A stretch of 64,000 nt of DNA from an uncultured Lachnospiraceae bacterium (GTDB taxonomy: Bacteria; Bacillota; Clostridia; Lachnospirales; Lachnospiraceae): contig CAKRCW010000002.1 of the NCBI GenBank assembly GCA_934309145.1, forward strand, positions 248,001-312,000, given 5' to 3'. The notes beneath the pieces are model-generated. The model was not told the DNA's origin. It ran no database searches and was given only the letters and a program-made list of their open reading frames with translations. Positions 24,469 through 33,959 of this stretch are shown in pieces (within the stretch, counting starts at the first letter, position 1; each line of letters opens with the position of its first letter). Position numbers and translations under genes: made by a program.

Positions 24469-25329
24469 ATGAATAGCTTATATAAAAGAATTACAACATT
24501 AGGAATGGTAAGTGTCACTGCTGTTTTGGCATGGATTTACTGCGTATTAGAGTACAGAGACGAGCCTATATATATCATTGGTATATCACTCGTTTTAATT
24601 ATCTCCGTATATGCCCTGCTGAATGCCATTATAAGTCTGCGTATAGATAAGGACAACAAGCTTAAGAATCATATTGACAGCACTATCGCCAATGCTATAG
24701 CAGGTATGGAACAGAGTAAGAGCTTAGAGGATATGGAGCGTCTAAGCAAGGCTATGTATATACAGTTACGAAAGGTTAATACAACCCTAAGTGCCTCTTC
24801 CGAAGATTCCTCAAGCAAGCTTAACGAGGAAATGAACCAGACTGTAGTTGAGGCAATTAACAAAGCTGTAAAAATCATAGTTAAATATAACCAGAACAAC
24901 CATGAGGGAATGGTTCTCGCACTTTCTGATTTATCAACTGAGCTTAGCAAAATAAGCGAAGAGCTTAATCAGGTAAAGCTTCAGGACAATACAGATAATT
25001 CGTTTAACGCTGACTTCACTAACAATATTTATGGTAATGAGAGCCTTGACACTGATAACGGAACTGTTATCCCATTTCCAAATGACTCAAATAATGAATC
25101 TGTAAATAACGACACAACAACATCTGTAAACAATATATATGACAGCGATATAACTGCCGATACTGCATCTGATAGCGATGATACTAACAATACATATGAT
25201 TTTGGTATCCCTAAAACAGAAGAAAGCCCGGCATCTGAAGCACCTGGCTTAGATGAAAACCGGACTCTCACTCCTGACGAAATCGCTGCATTGTTTGCAT
25301 CTGCAATGGGCGATAACTCTAAGAACTAA
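24469..25329 (+). CDS. Hypothetical membrane protein with C-terminal DEIAALFA motif
   Basis: I do not recognise this 286-residue protein. It has two membrane helices near the N-terminus (about 9-27 and 33-54), a helical, coiled-coil-like cytoplasmic part (55-170), an Asn/Asp/Thr-rich disordered segment (170-262) and an end reading LTPDEIAALFASAMG. That end resembles the short LSQDEIDALL peptide of flagellar switch proteins FliM/FliN, but no flagellar gene is present. GGAGAG lies about eight bases before the ATG. It follows two repeat elements and is transcribed alone toward the end of dnaB. Confidence 0.75.
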   Translation: MNSLYKRITTLGMVSVTAVLAWIYCVLEYRDEPIYIIGISLVLIISVYALLNAIISLRIDKDNKLKNHIDSTIANAIAGMEQSKSLEDMERLSKAMYIQLRKVNTTLSASSEDSSSKLNEEMNQTVVEAINKAVKIIVKYNQNNHEGMVLALSDLSTELSKISEELNQVKLQDNTDNSFNADFTNNIYGNESLDTDNGTVIPFPNDSNNESVNNDTTTSVNNIYDSDITADTASDSDDTNNTYDFGIPKTEESPASEAPGLDENRTLTPDEIAALFASAMGDNSKN

Positions 25330-25383
25330 ATTGTTCAATGTAATTAAAAATTGATTGATTTATAAGTTTGTTTATTAATTAAT

Positions 25384-26730
25384 TTAACCCTGATAATGTC
25401 TTTCAGGATCAGCGAATTTAGTATATTTTCCAATCCATCTAAGGTCTACACTACCAGTCTCACCACTACGTTGCTTAGCAATAATTATCTCGGCTGTCTG
25501 TGGCTTGGTAGTTGTCTCCGGATTATAATACTCATCTCGGTATATGAACATAACAACGTCCGCATCCTGCTCTATCGCACCAGATTCACGAAGGTCTGAC
25601 AAGACAGGCTTATGGTCCGGTCTTGAGTCAACCGCTCTCGATAACTGTGACAGAGCTATGACTGGTACATTTAACTCTCTTGCGATATTCTTTAACGCTC
25701 TTGATACATCTGATATGAACTGCTGTCTTGACTCTACCCTCTTGTTTGTACTCATCAACTGTAAATAGTCAAGAATTATAATTCCTATATTGTGATTCTG
25801 CTTAAGCTTCCTACACTTAGAACGAAGCTCTGATACAGTTATGGATGAATTATCATCTATATACAATGGTGCTTTGGCGATTGCCTCCGTACTCTCTATT
25901 ACCTTATCCCAGTCATCATCAGTGAGATTACCTAGCTTCATGCTCTTAGAATCTACCATGGCATCTATAGCTATCATACGGGAAACCAACTGCTCCTTGC
26001 TCATCTCAAGTGAGAACAATGCACAAGGTGTATTGTGCATAACAGCCAAATCATGTGCTATATTAAGGACAAATGCTGTCTTACCCATAGCAGGTCTTGC
26101 TGCAACCAAAAGCAGCTCACCACCATGCATTCCGGTAAGCATATTGTCAAGGTCTGCAAAGCCTGTTGGAAGCCCTGTAACCTTTCCCTTATTCCTTGCA
26201 GCTTCCTCTATCTCTCCGATAACATTGATAACTATCTGGCTGATAGGTGTCATGTCAGATGAACCATTTCTATTCTGAACCAGCTTGAATATCTTTTGCT
26301 CAGCATCCTCGAGAATTGCGTCAACATGCTCTCCACCTAAGTAGCTGTCCTTCTCTGTATCCTCACACAGCTTAATCAGTCGACGAAGAGTAGATTTATC
26401 AAGGACTATCTGAGCATACTCCTTGGCATTTGCTGAAGTGGGAACTGCCTGTATTATATCACCTATAAATGCTACACTGCTTATTTCCTCAGGGATATCC
26501 TTAGTAGTAAGACGGTCATGAAGTGTAACCATATCAACAGGCTTTCCTTCGTTATAGAGCTCAACCATAGTCTCATATAATACACCATACTGGGCATTAT
26601 AAAAATCCTCTCTGGACAACATATCTGCTATATCAGATATCACATCTCTGTCCATCAGCATTGCACCTATAACGGACTGTTCAGCTACCTTGCTATGCGG
26701 TTGTATACGTCTTATACTGTTCTCATCCAT
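25384..26730 (-). CDS. dnaB: Replicative DNA helicase
   Basis: The 448-residue hexameric helicase opens the replication fork. The N-terminal primase-interacting domain (about 10-110, EQSVIGAMLMD) is followed by the RecA-like motor with Walker A ARPAMGKTA (about 205-213), Walker B IIILDYLQLM and the DnaB loop DLRESGAIEQDADVVMFIYR. Length and motifs are complete and no intein is present. It is the last gene of the eight-gene operon, 11 bp after rplI, a neighbour order common in Firmicutes. Confidence 0.97.
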   Translation of the reverse strand: MDENSIRRIQPHSKVAEQSVIGAMLMDRDVISDIADMLSREDFYNAQYGVLYETMVELYNEGKPVDMVTLHDRLTTKDIPEEISSVAFIGDIIQAVPTSANAKEYAQIVLDKSTLRRLIKLCEDTEKDSYLGGEHVDAILEDAEQKIFKLVQNRNGSSDMTPISQIVINVIGEIEEAARNKGKVTGLPTGFADLDNMLTGMHGGELLLVAARPAMGKTAFVLNIAHDLAVMHNTPCALFSLEMSKEQLVSRMIAIDAMVDSKSMKLGNLTDDDWDKVIESTEAIAKAPLYIDDNSSITVSELRSKCRKLKQNHNIGIIILDYLQLMSTNKRVESRQQFISDVSRALKNIARELNVPVIALSQLSRAVDSRPDHKPVLSDLRESGAIEQDADVVMFIYRDEYYNPETTTKPQTAEIIIAKQRSGETGSVDLRWIGKYTKFADPERHYQG

Positions 26731-26741
26731 CGTCCTTTATA

Positions 26742-27188
26742 TTACTCCCCTACTACCTTTACAGTCATCTGTGCTGTAACCTTTGTATGCAGCTTGATAT
26801 CCACTGTATGTGTTCCTACTGCCTTTATAGAATCTTTAAGTACAATCTTTTTCTTATCTACTTCATGTCCAAGCTGTGACTTTATAGCCTCCGCTATCTC
26901 CTTTGATGATACTGAACCAAAGGTTCTTCCACCCTCGCCAACTTTAATCTTGAGTGTTATGCTCTCCTCGCTCATCTTAGCTGCAAGTGCTTGTGCATCG
27001 GCAAGTATCTCAGCGGCAACTTTATCATCATGTGCCTTTTTTAATTTGAGCTCATTAAGATTCTTAGGAGTTGCCTCTATTCCAAGCTTCTTAGGAAGCA
27101 CAAAGTTTCTTGCATATCCATCTGAAACATCAACTATCTGATCCTTTTTTCCTAAGCTCTTTACGTCCTGTAATAATATAACCTTCAT
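26742..27188 (-). CDS. rplI: 50S ribosomal protein L9
   Basis: The 148-residue protein begins MKVILLQDVKSLGKKDQIVD and contains GYARNFVLPKK, the L9 signature, with a long connecting helix and a C-terminal domain ending in a VKVVGE tail. It binds 23S rRNA at the base of the L1 stalk. AGGAGG lies upstream. It sits between gdpP (17 bp) and dnaB (11 bp) in the same operon. Confidence 0.97.
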   Translation of the reverse strand: MKVILLQDVKSLGKKDQIVDVSDGYARNFVLPKKLGIEATPKNLNELKLKKAHDDKVAAEILADAQALAAKMSEESITLKIKVGEGGRTFGSVSSKEIAEAIKSQLGHEVDKKKIVLKDSIKAVGTHTVDIKLHTKVTAQMTVKVVGE

Positions 27189-27205
27189 GTTTTGTTCCTC
27201 CTATA

Positions 27206-29251
27206 TTATAAGTCGCCTTCTTTATACATAGTATCCAGAAGCTCTTTTATTTCTGAAATAACCCCTTCACATGTACTATCAGGAATCTGTGCTCCAGCTA
27301 TATTGGCATGTCCACCGCCACCTAATTTCTCCATGATAACCTGCACATTCACATCATCGACAGACCTTGCACTGATATAAACCACATGATTTTGCTCTGT
27401 AAGTACAAAGGATGCTCTGACACCCTCCACATTAAGCAAATCATTGGCAACCTTGGCAGCTACGACCGTCGGTGCATCTGACTCGTCAGGCTGAACAGTA
27501 GATATCGCAAATGAACTCATATATAACTCCGCATTAAGTACACCCTCAGCCAACTGTCTGTATGTGTACATATCACTTCTAAACATTTTTCTGACGCGGA
27601 CAACATCAGCACCACTTCTTCTAAGATACGAAGCAGCCTCAAATGTACGGACACCAGTCTTGGTAACAAAATTATCTGTATCTATGACGATACCTGCATA
27701 CATTGCGTCTGCCTCCATAGGACGAACCTTAACCTTTTCATCAATATACTGAAGCATCTCAGCAACCATCTCGCAAGCCGATGACGCATAAGGCTCAATA
27801 TAAGACAAGGTAGCATTTAAAATCTTCTCATTTGTCTCACGATGATGGTCAAAGACCACAACTGACTTAGTTAATGATAAAAGCTCCTCACATTCTGTCA
27901 TACTAGGCTTATTTACATCGACAACAGTTACAAGTGTCTGGTCATTTATACTGCCTATAGCCTGCTCACTTGTAATTATCATATCATCGCCATATACACT
28001 GTTCCCTTGGAAGCCGGTAATAATAGGTCTTATGGCAGATGTCACTTCATTGACTACAATGTGTGCATTCTTACCAAGTGTCTTGACAAGTCTGTATACA
28101 CCGACAGCAGCACCAAATGCATCCGCATCCGGTCTCTTATGTCCCATTATGATTACTGTATCCTTATTGTTAAGAAGCTCCTTGAATGCCTGTGCCTTTA
28201 CTCTTGCCTTTACTCTCGTTGTCTTTTCAGTTCCGGCACTCTTACCACCAAAGTAGGATATCTTATCTCCATATTTGACTACTGCCTGATCTCCGCCTCG
28301 TCCAAGGGCAAGACCTATGGCAACTCTGGCAAATTCATATGCAGTTGTGAAGTTATCAGCCTCTGCACCTACACCGATACTTAAGGTTACCGGTATCTCA
28401 TTACCTACGTTTATACTCTTAACCTCATCTAATATGGCGAATTTAGTCTCCTTTAGCTGAGGAAGGTATTTCTGCTGGAACACGAAGAAGTATTTGTCCT
28501 TCTCCATCTTCTTACCTATAGCATCTATTGTTGCAAGGTACATATTAATACGTCTGTCCACGAGTGCCTCGACGAGTGAATGTCTGACCTCATCTGTGTT
28601 ATCCATAACCTCATCGTAGTTATCTATATAGAGCAGACCAGCAACAAGCTTCTGCTCCTCATTCTCACGAATGTAACGCTTTAACTCTGTGACATCAAAC
28701 AGATAGAGGGCTATAAGCGACTCCCCGTTAGCCCCAACAACTGTATCTTCATCCTCAAATACATTGCTGAACTTAATCTTTTTGATTAATGCGTTATACT
28801 TTGTATCACCATACTCTACATCAAGTGTCTTTTCCTCCTCGGAATTCAACACTTCAACTCCCATAATAGGGAAAAATGAGATAATGTTCTTTCGTATACG
28901 CTTCTTAGAGCCATCACCAAGCTTCTCTATGAAGAGATTGTTTCCCCACAATATCTTGCCGTCAGTGTCAAGCAATGCATAAGGTACAGCGAGTTCCTTT
29001 AAAAGCTCCTTTTGAACCTGACCCTGTTCCATGGCAAATCTAAACAGTACAGGCATAATGCTTGTCTTTGACATAAGATACATCACAAACTGGGCTATAA
29101 GATACAATCCAACTATTACGCTTGTTATAACAGCACTCTTATGGTCTACAAAATATAATATTATACACATAAGCACCAATATAACGGAAATAAAAATTGG
29201 TGTCAGAAGATAATTCTGAATCTTCTTTTTTAGGCTTTTTTCGTAGTTCAT
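27206..29251 (-). CDS. gdpP: Cyclic di-AMP phosphodiesterase, GdpP type
   Basis: The 681-residue membrane enzyme degrades c-di-AMP, the essential second messenger for potassium and cell-wall balance. It has two N-terminal membrane helices (about 12-60), a PAS-like domain (about 80-170), a degenerate GGDEF domain (about 180-310), and the DHH/DHHA1 phosphodiesterase unit. The latter shows DADAFGAAVG, the VVFDHHRE signature (about 475-482) and C-terminal GGGGHANIAGAQ. The domain order is that of GdpP/YybT. The gene follows valS by 24 bp and precedes rplI. Confidence 0.95.
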   Translation of the reverse strand: MNYEKSLKKKIQNYLLTPIFISVILVLMCIILYFVDHKSAVITSVIVGLYLIAQFVMYLMSKTSIMPVLFRFAMEQGQVQKELLKELAVPYALLDTDGKILWGNNLFIEKLGDGSKKRIRKNIISFFPIMGVEVLNSEEEKTLDVEYGDTKYNALIKKIKFSNVFEDEDTVVGANGESLIALYLFDVTELKRYIRENEEQKLVAGLLYIDNYDEVMDNTDEVRHSLVEALVDRRINMYLATIDAIGKKMEKDKYFFVFQQKYLPQLKETKFAILDEVKSINVGNEIPVTLSIGVGAEADNFTTAYEFARVAIGLALGRGGDQAVVKYGDKISYFGGKSAGTEKTTRVKARVKAQAFKELLNNKDTVIIMGHKRPDADAFGAAVGVYRLVKTLGKNAHIVVNEVTSAIRPIITGFQGNSVYGDDMIITSEQAIGSINDQTLVTVVDVNKPSMTECEELLSLTKSVVVFDHHRETNEKILNATLSYIEPYASSACEMVAEMLQYIDEKVKVRPMEADAMYAGIVIDTDNFVTKTGVRTFEAASYLRRSGADVVRVRKMFRSDMYTYRQLAEGVLNAELYMSSFAISTVQPDESDAPTVVAAKVANDLLNVEGVRASFVLTEQNHVVYISARSVDDVNVQVIMEKLGGGGHANIAGAQIPDSTCEGVISEIKELLDTMYKEGDL

Positions 29252-29275
29252 AATACCCCTCTTACAATGAAACTA

Positions 29276-31918
29276 TTATCTCTTTAACTGTAACAGTCTT
29301 TCCTTAACCTGTTCTAATGTCTCAGTATACTTAGTGAGCTTCGCACGCTCCTCTTCTACCTTTGCGGCAGGAGCCTTGTCTACGAACTTAGGGTTTGCAA
29401 GCATACCAGATGCACGCTTAATCTCTCCCTGTAAACGGCTCTCCTCCTTGGTAAGTCTCTCTATCTCTTTCTCTATATCTACAAGCTCTGCAAATGGCAT
29501 ATAGATTACTGCATCATGTATAACAACTGACACTGCATCATCAGCTATATCTGTCTTATCCTCCTGAATAATTACATCACTTGCATAGCCAAGCATTCCA
29601 AAGAAGCTCTTACTAGCTGTAAAGATATCTCTTATCTCAGCCTTTGGAGATGTAACATAAACTGTTGCCTTCTTGCTAGGTGCAACATTCATCTCACTTC
29701 TGATATTTCTTATGGCACGAACAGCTTCCTTTATCTTATCCACTGCTGCCTCGTCAGTCTTGAAATTGTATTCCTTATTATACTCAGGCCATGAAGATAT
29801 CATTATTGACTCTTCATCTGTAAGTGTACAGAATATCTCCTCTGTTACAAATGGCATATATGGATGAAGAAGCTTAAGTCCACTTGTAAGCACAGTCTTT
29901 AATGTCCAGAGTGCTGCTGCCTTTGTGTCATCCTCATCATTCCAGAGTCTTGGCTTAACCATCTCGATATACCAGTCACAGAACTCCTCCCACAGGAAGT
30001 CATACAGCTTAGATACTGCTATACCAAGCTCATACTTCTCCATGTTATCTGTAACCTCAACTATAAGGTCATTCATCTTAGACAAAATCCAACGGTCAGC
30101 TATAGTGAGGTCTGAAAGCTTAACATCTGAGATATCTGCCTTCTCTATATTCATCATAATGAAACGTGATGCATTCCATATCTTATTAGCAAAATTTCTG
30201 CTCGCCTCAACACGCTCCCAGTAGAAACGCATATCGTTACCAGGTGCATTTCCGGTTACAAGGGTAAATCTAAGTGCATCTGCACCATACTTATCTATAA
30301 CCTCAAGTGGATCTATACCATTTCCAAGAGACTTACTCATCTTACGACCCTGATCATCGCGGACAAGTCCGTGGAATAATACTGTATGGAATGGAAGCTC
30401 ACCAGTCTGCTCTATAGATGAGAATACCATTCTTATAACCCAGAAGAATATAATATCATATCCTGTTACAAGCACATCTGTAGGGAAGAAATAATCAAGG
30501 TCTTCTGTCTTATCAGGCCAGCCAAGTGTTGAAAATGGCCAAAGTGCTGATGAAAACCATGTGTCAAGTGTGTCCTCATCCTGCTTTAGGTTCTCACTCT
30601 GACACTTAGGACACTTACATGGTGTTTCCTTTGCAACGATTGTCTCGCCACAATCCTGACAGTAATATGCAGGTATTCTATGTCCCCACCAGAGCTGTCT
30701 TGATACACACCAGTCTCTTATATTATCGAGCCAGTTATAATATGTCTTGTCCATTCTCTCAGGTATGAGCTTGAGCTTACCTGAAACAACCGCCTCCTTA
30801 GCAGGCTTAGCCATCTCTGCCATCTTAACGAACCACTGTGGCTTAATAAGCGGCTCAACTGTTGTCTTACAGCGATCATGTGTTCCAACCATATGTGTAT
30901 AAGGAACTACCTTAACTAATAATCCTTGTGCTTCAAGGTCAGCAACCATTGCCTTTCTCGCCTCGTAACGATCCATACCGGCATACTTTCCGCCAAGTGC
31001 ATTGATTGTTGCATCATCGTTCAATATATTAATTTCTTCCAGATTATGACGCTTTCCAACCTCAAAATCGTTAGGATCATGTGCAGGTGTAATCTTAACA
31101 CAGCCTGTTCCAAAGTCCTTATCAACATAAGAATCTGCTATAACAGGTATCTCTCTGTCTGTAAGAGGAAGCTTAAGCATCTTTCCAACTATATCCTTGT
31201 AGCGCTCGTCGTCAGGATTTACTGCAACTGCGGTATCTCCGAGCAAAGTCTCAGGTCTTGTTGTGGCTATCTCCACAAATCTTCCATCTTCACCTACAAC
31301 AGGATAGTTAATATGCCAGAAATATCCATTCTGCTCCTCATGTATAACCTCTGCATCAGAGATTGATGTCTGACATACAGGACACCAGTTTACTATTCTT
31401 GAGCCTCTGTACATATAGCCCTTCTCATAGAGCTTGCAGAATACCTCTGTGACAGCCTTGTTGTTTCCCTCATCCATAGTGAAACGCTCTCTGTCCCAGT
31501 CTGCAGATGAACCCATCTTCTTAAGCTGGTTTACAATCTTTCCACCATACTCACGTCTCCAGTCCCATACTCTCTCAAGGAACTTCTCTCTTCCAAGGTC
31601 CGCCTTCTCGATGCCCTCCTTCTTAAGAGCCTCGATAACCTTAACCTCTGTAGCTATAGCTGCATGGTCAGTACCAGGCTGCCAGAGTGCATTATAACCC
31701 TGCATACGCTTAAATCTAATCAAAATATCCTGCATTGTGTTGTCAAGTGCATGTCCCATATGAAGCTGACCTGTTATATTTGGTGGCGGCATAACGATAG
31801 TGAATGGTTTCTTACTTCTATCCACCTCTGCGTGAAAATACTTATTCTCCACCCATTTCTCATACAATCTTCCCTCTATCTCAGCGGGATTGTAGGTTTT
31901 TTCTAATTCCTTTGCCAT
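29276..31918 (-). CDS. valS: Valyl-tRNA synthetase
   Basis: The 880-residue class I enzyme charges tRNA-Val. The HIGH motif appears as PPPNITGQLHMGHALD (about 44-59) and KMSKS as GRKMSKSLGNG near 525. An editing domain between them, an anticodon-binding region and a C-terminal coiled-coil arm (EKEIERLTKEESRLQGEIKR) complete the protein. No T-box leader is visible; the gene is embedded in an operon 32 bp after the coiled-coil membrane protein gene. Confidence 0.98.
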   Translation of the reverse strand: MAKELEKTYNPAEIEGRLYEKWVENKYFHAEVDRSKKPFTIVMPPPNITGQLHMGHALDNTMQDILIRFKRMQGYNALWQPGTDHAAIATEVKVIEALKKEGIEKADLGREKFLERVWDWRREYGGKIVNQLKKMGSSADWDRERFTMDEGNNKAVTEVFCKLYEKGYMYRGSRIVNWCPVCQTSISDAEVIHEEQNGYFWHINYPVVGEDGRFVEIATTRPETLLGDTAVAVNPDDERYKDIVGKMLKLPLTDREIPVIADSYVDKDFGTGCVKITPAHDPNDFEVGKRHNLEEINILNDDATINALGGKYAGMDRYEARKAMVADLEAQGLLVKVVPYTHMVGTHDRCKTTVEPLIKPQWFVKMAEMAKPAKEAVVSGKLKLIPERMDKTYYNWLDNIRDWCVSRQLWWGHRIPAYYCQDCGETIVAKETPCKCPKCQSENLKQDEDTLDTWFSSALWPFSTLGWPDKTEDLDYFFPTDVLVTGYDIIFFWVIRMVFSSIEQTGELPFHTVLFHGLVRDDQGRKMSKSLGNGIDPLEVIDKYGADALRFTLVTGNAPGNDMRFYWERVEASRNFANKIWNASRFIMMNIEKADISDVKLSDLTIADRWILSKMNDLIVEVTDNMEKYELGIAVSKLYDFLWEEFCDWYIEMVKPRLWNDEDDTKAAALWTLKTVLTSGLKLLHPYMPFVTEEIFCTLTDEESIMISSWPEYNKEYNFKTDEAAVDKIKEAVRAIRNIRSEMNVAPSKKATVYVTSPKAEIRDIFTASKSFFGMLGYASDVIIQEDKTDIADDAVSVVIHDAVIYMPFAELVDIEKEIERLTKEESRLQGEIKRASGMLANPKFVDKAPAAKVEEERAKLTKYTETLEQVKERLLQLKR

Positions 31919-31950
31919 GTTGTAAATCCTCCGTCTATCTATTTGAAATA

Positions 31951-33126
31951 TTAATTATCAAGCTTTATTTTGTATGGGGCTAAAATGTCCTTTATATAAC
32001 TCTCCATTCCCGGATTATCATCTATAGCTGCCCTCAAGGCTATACAGGCATTGTCCCGTATCTTCTCACAGGTTGACATTCTGCCTCTAAGGCTCTGCCT
32101 TCTGACATTTAAGCCATGCTTTATCTCGACAAGCTCACGCCTGTCAATTAGTGCCTCCGCCTGCTTTATCCACACCTGTGAATCTCTCACGCCTATACTG
32201 TCAAGCTGCTTTATCAATTCCTCTCTCTTCACTCTCAATTCGCTGTTAGCCTGATAATATTTTTTCTCGTCACGAACCATTGTATTATACAGCTCATAAC
32301 GGTACTCAAGCTCCTTTGACGAATTAATATCGTATTTGGCGTATATATAATCAAGTGCATTGGTATTATTGATATATTTTACCTTGACCTTGTTTAACAG
32401 GGATATTGCACGATTAACCTTAGCGTCCGTGTCGGTTATCTCCCTTTTAAGGTTGCTGTACCTGACATAAAATATTGCAAAGCATATCATAGCGACAGCT
32501 CCCGTTATCAGGGCATAAAGTGTAACACTCGTCTTTGCCATAAATGCATAGATGCATAAAAATCCGCTTGTGAGCAGAAATAAAACAAGTATCGTAATAA
32601 TTATTCCCCTTAAATGCTCTATCTTATCAGCATCATCTAACCTATTATATTTAAGGTCCTCCTTCTCACCCTCAAGATGTCCCATATCGCTCTTTAGCAT
32701 GGAATCCCGCATCTCCATCTCATTTAATTTCTTGATGGTATCTATTATATCTCCCTCATAAGTAGACATAATATTGTATTGCTCAGGTGGAAGCAGATTC
32801 TCTGATTCTACATATGTCTGGCGTTCCTTGTCAAGTCTTACTATCTGCTCGGAAGTATCGATAAGCTTCTTTGCCATATCAACAGGAAGCTCCTCTATAC
32901 GCTGAATGTCTGACAAGTACTCTGTGACAATCCTATACTCCGTCTTAGCCTCCTCCATATGCGTGACCGAATCCACGAGCTGTTCACAGAAATCTCTTAC
33001 ATTCTGTCTCTCATTCTCTGTGCGGTTACCGGCAGATACTTTTTCTATATTATCGTCAGAATATTCATTTGTATTGTCCGCGTTATCCTCTCTTAAGAAC
33101 CTGCGGATTCTATCAAATAATTTCAT
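31951..33126 (-). CDS. Coiled-coil protein with two central membrane helices (operon gene 4)
   Basis: I do not recognise a family for this 391-residue protein. An acidic N-terminal segment and a long coiled coil (about 45-165) lead into two close membrane helices (about 172-194 and 199-217). A second coiled-coil region (about 220-380) follows. Both long arms would lie in the cytoplasm, held at the membrane by a hairpin. Its ATG overlaps the stop codon of the preceding gene (TAATG), so the two are translationally coupled. Together with the upstream DUF5716 and DUF5717 genes it may be the membrane anchor of a complex; that is inference from gene order. Confidence 0.75.
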   Translation of the reverse strand: MKLFDRIRRFLREDNADNTNEYSDDNIEKVSAGNRTENERQNVRDFCEQLVDSVTHMEEAKTEYRIVTEYLSDIQRIEELPVDMAKKLIDTSEQIVRLDKERQTYVESENLLPPEQYNIMSTYEGDIIDTIKKLNEMEMRDSMLKSDMGHLEGEKEDLKYNRLDDADKIEHLRGIIITILVLFLLTSGFLCIYAFMAKTSVTLYALITGAVAMICFAIFYVRYSNLKREITDTDAKVNRAISLLNKVKVKYINNTNALDYIYAKYDINSSKELEYRYELYNTMVRDEKKYYQANSELRVKREELIKQLDSIGVRDSQVWIKQAEALIDRRELVEIKHGLNVRRQSLRGRMSTCEKIRDNACIALRAAIDDNPGMESYIKDILAPYKIKLDN

Positions 33127-33959
33127 TAGATTGCCTGCTCTCTAAACTCATCCTTTAATTGGCCCAGTATTATATCCATTCTCTTATCATAGTCAATCAT
33201 ATCTTTATTCATACGATTATAGATTGCTCTCTGAAGCATGGTGTAAATAGTCATTTCTCTGACATCATCATTGGAATCTCCTATCTCAAGCATGAGATTT
33301 TCGAAATAATCATCATCCAAATCATATTTTCTAATTTCCTGCTTGATGGTTGTTGAATCATTGCCAGCAGCAAAAACAAGCATATAACCCTTAAGCGACT
33401 CCTCGTTCTGATTCAGCTCATAAGCTTTTAAAAAAAACTGCTTTGCATCCTCTGTGTCGAGATTGTTAGCTGAAGCAATAGCCCTGTTGTGATACACATT
33501 GCCAATGAATATCTTGTCCTGTATGTCATCCTGATTCTCTATTATATCATCATATATAGATGCTGCCTTTATGTATCTTCTGTAGCCAAGATATCCGTCA
33601 GCCTTAAGCTTCTTTCTCTGGCTTGCTGTAAGCCTTCTGTACTTCTGCCATGCCTCTACATAGGTTTTAATCTCCTCAGGCTCATAATAATCGCCCTCGT
33701 TAAGTATCTCAACCAATAAATCCTGTGCGAAAGGTGTCTTGTTTGATAATGTGACAAGCTTAGCAGCAAGCTCAGGCATATCAAGCTCATCTCTTATCCA
33801 GTCAAACAGCTTATCAGAAAGTGCAGACTTGCTGATTAAGACAGTATTGTTGTAGATGTAAAAGCACAGCTCCTCATAGGTATTAATTTCAACCTTGGTA
33901 TTCAAAAATATAAAAGGGTGAGATGCCTCTTTTTTTGTACATAAAATAACTTTTGACAT
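33126..33959 (-). CDS. Helical-repeat protein of unknown function (operon gene 3)
   Basis: The 277-residue protein starts with a small beta-rich segment (MSKVILCTKK, HPFIFLNTKVEINTYEELCF) followed by an all-helical region with TPR-like units (YRRYIKAASIYDDIIENQDD, then VYHNRAIASANNLDTEDAKQ). No catalytic motif is seen. It overlaps its neighbours by one base on both sides (TAATG at 33959 and 33126), the tightest coupling in the operon, which suggests a fixed stoichiometry with the DUF5716 protein and the coiled-coil membrane protein. Confidence 0.75.
   Translation of the reverse strand: MSKVILCTKKEASHPFIFLNTKVEINTYEELCFYIYNNTVLISKSALSDKLFDWIRDELDMPELAAKLVTLSNKTPFAQDLLVEILNEGDYYEPEEIKTYVEAWQKYRRLTASQRKKLKADGYLGYRRYIKAASIYDDIIENQDDIQDKIFIGNVYHNRAIASANNLDTEDAKQFFLKAYELNQNEESLKGYMLVFAAGNDSTTIKQEIRKYDLDDDYFENLMLEIGDSNDDVREMTIYTMLQRAIYNRMNKDMIDYDKRMDIILGQLKDEFREQAI

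Noticed and set aside
29276..31918. A T-box leader for valS.
   Set aside because: Only 32 bp separate valS from the preceding co-transcribed gene, which leaves no room for the structure.
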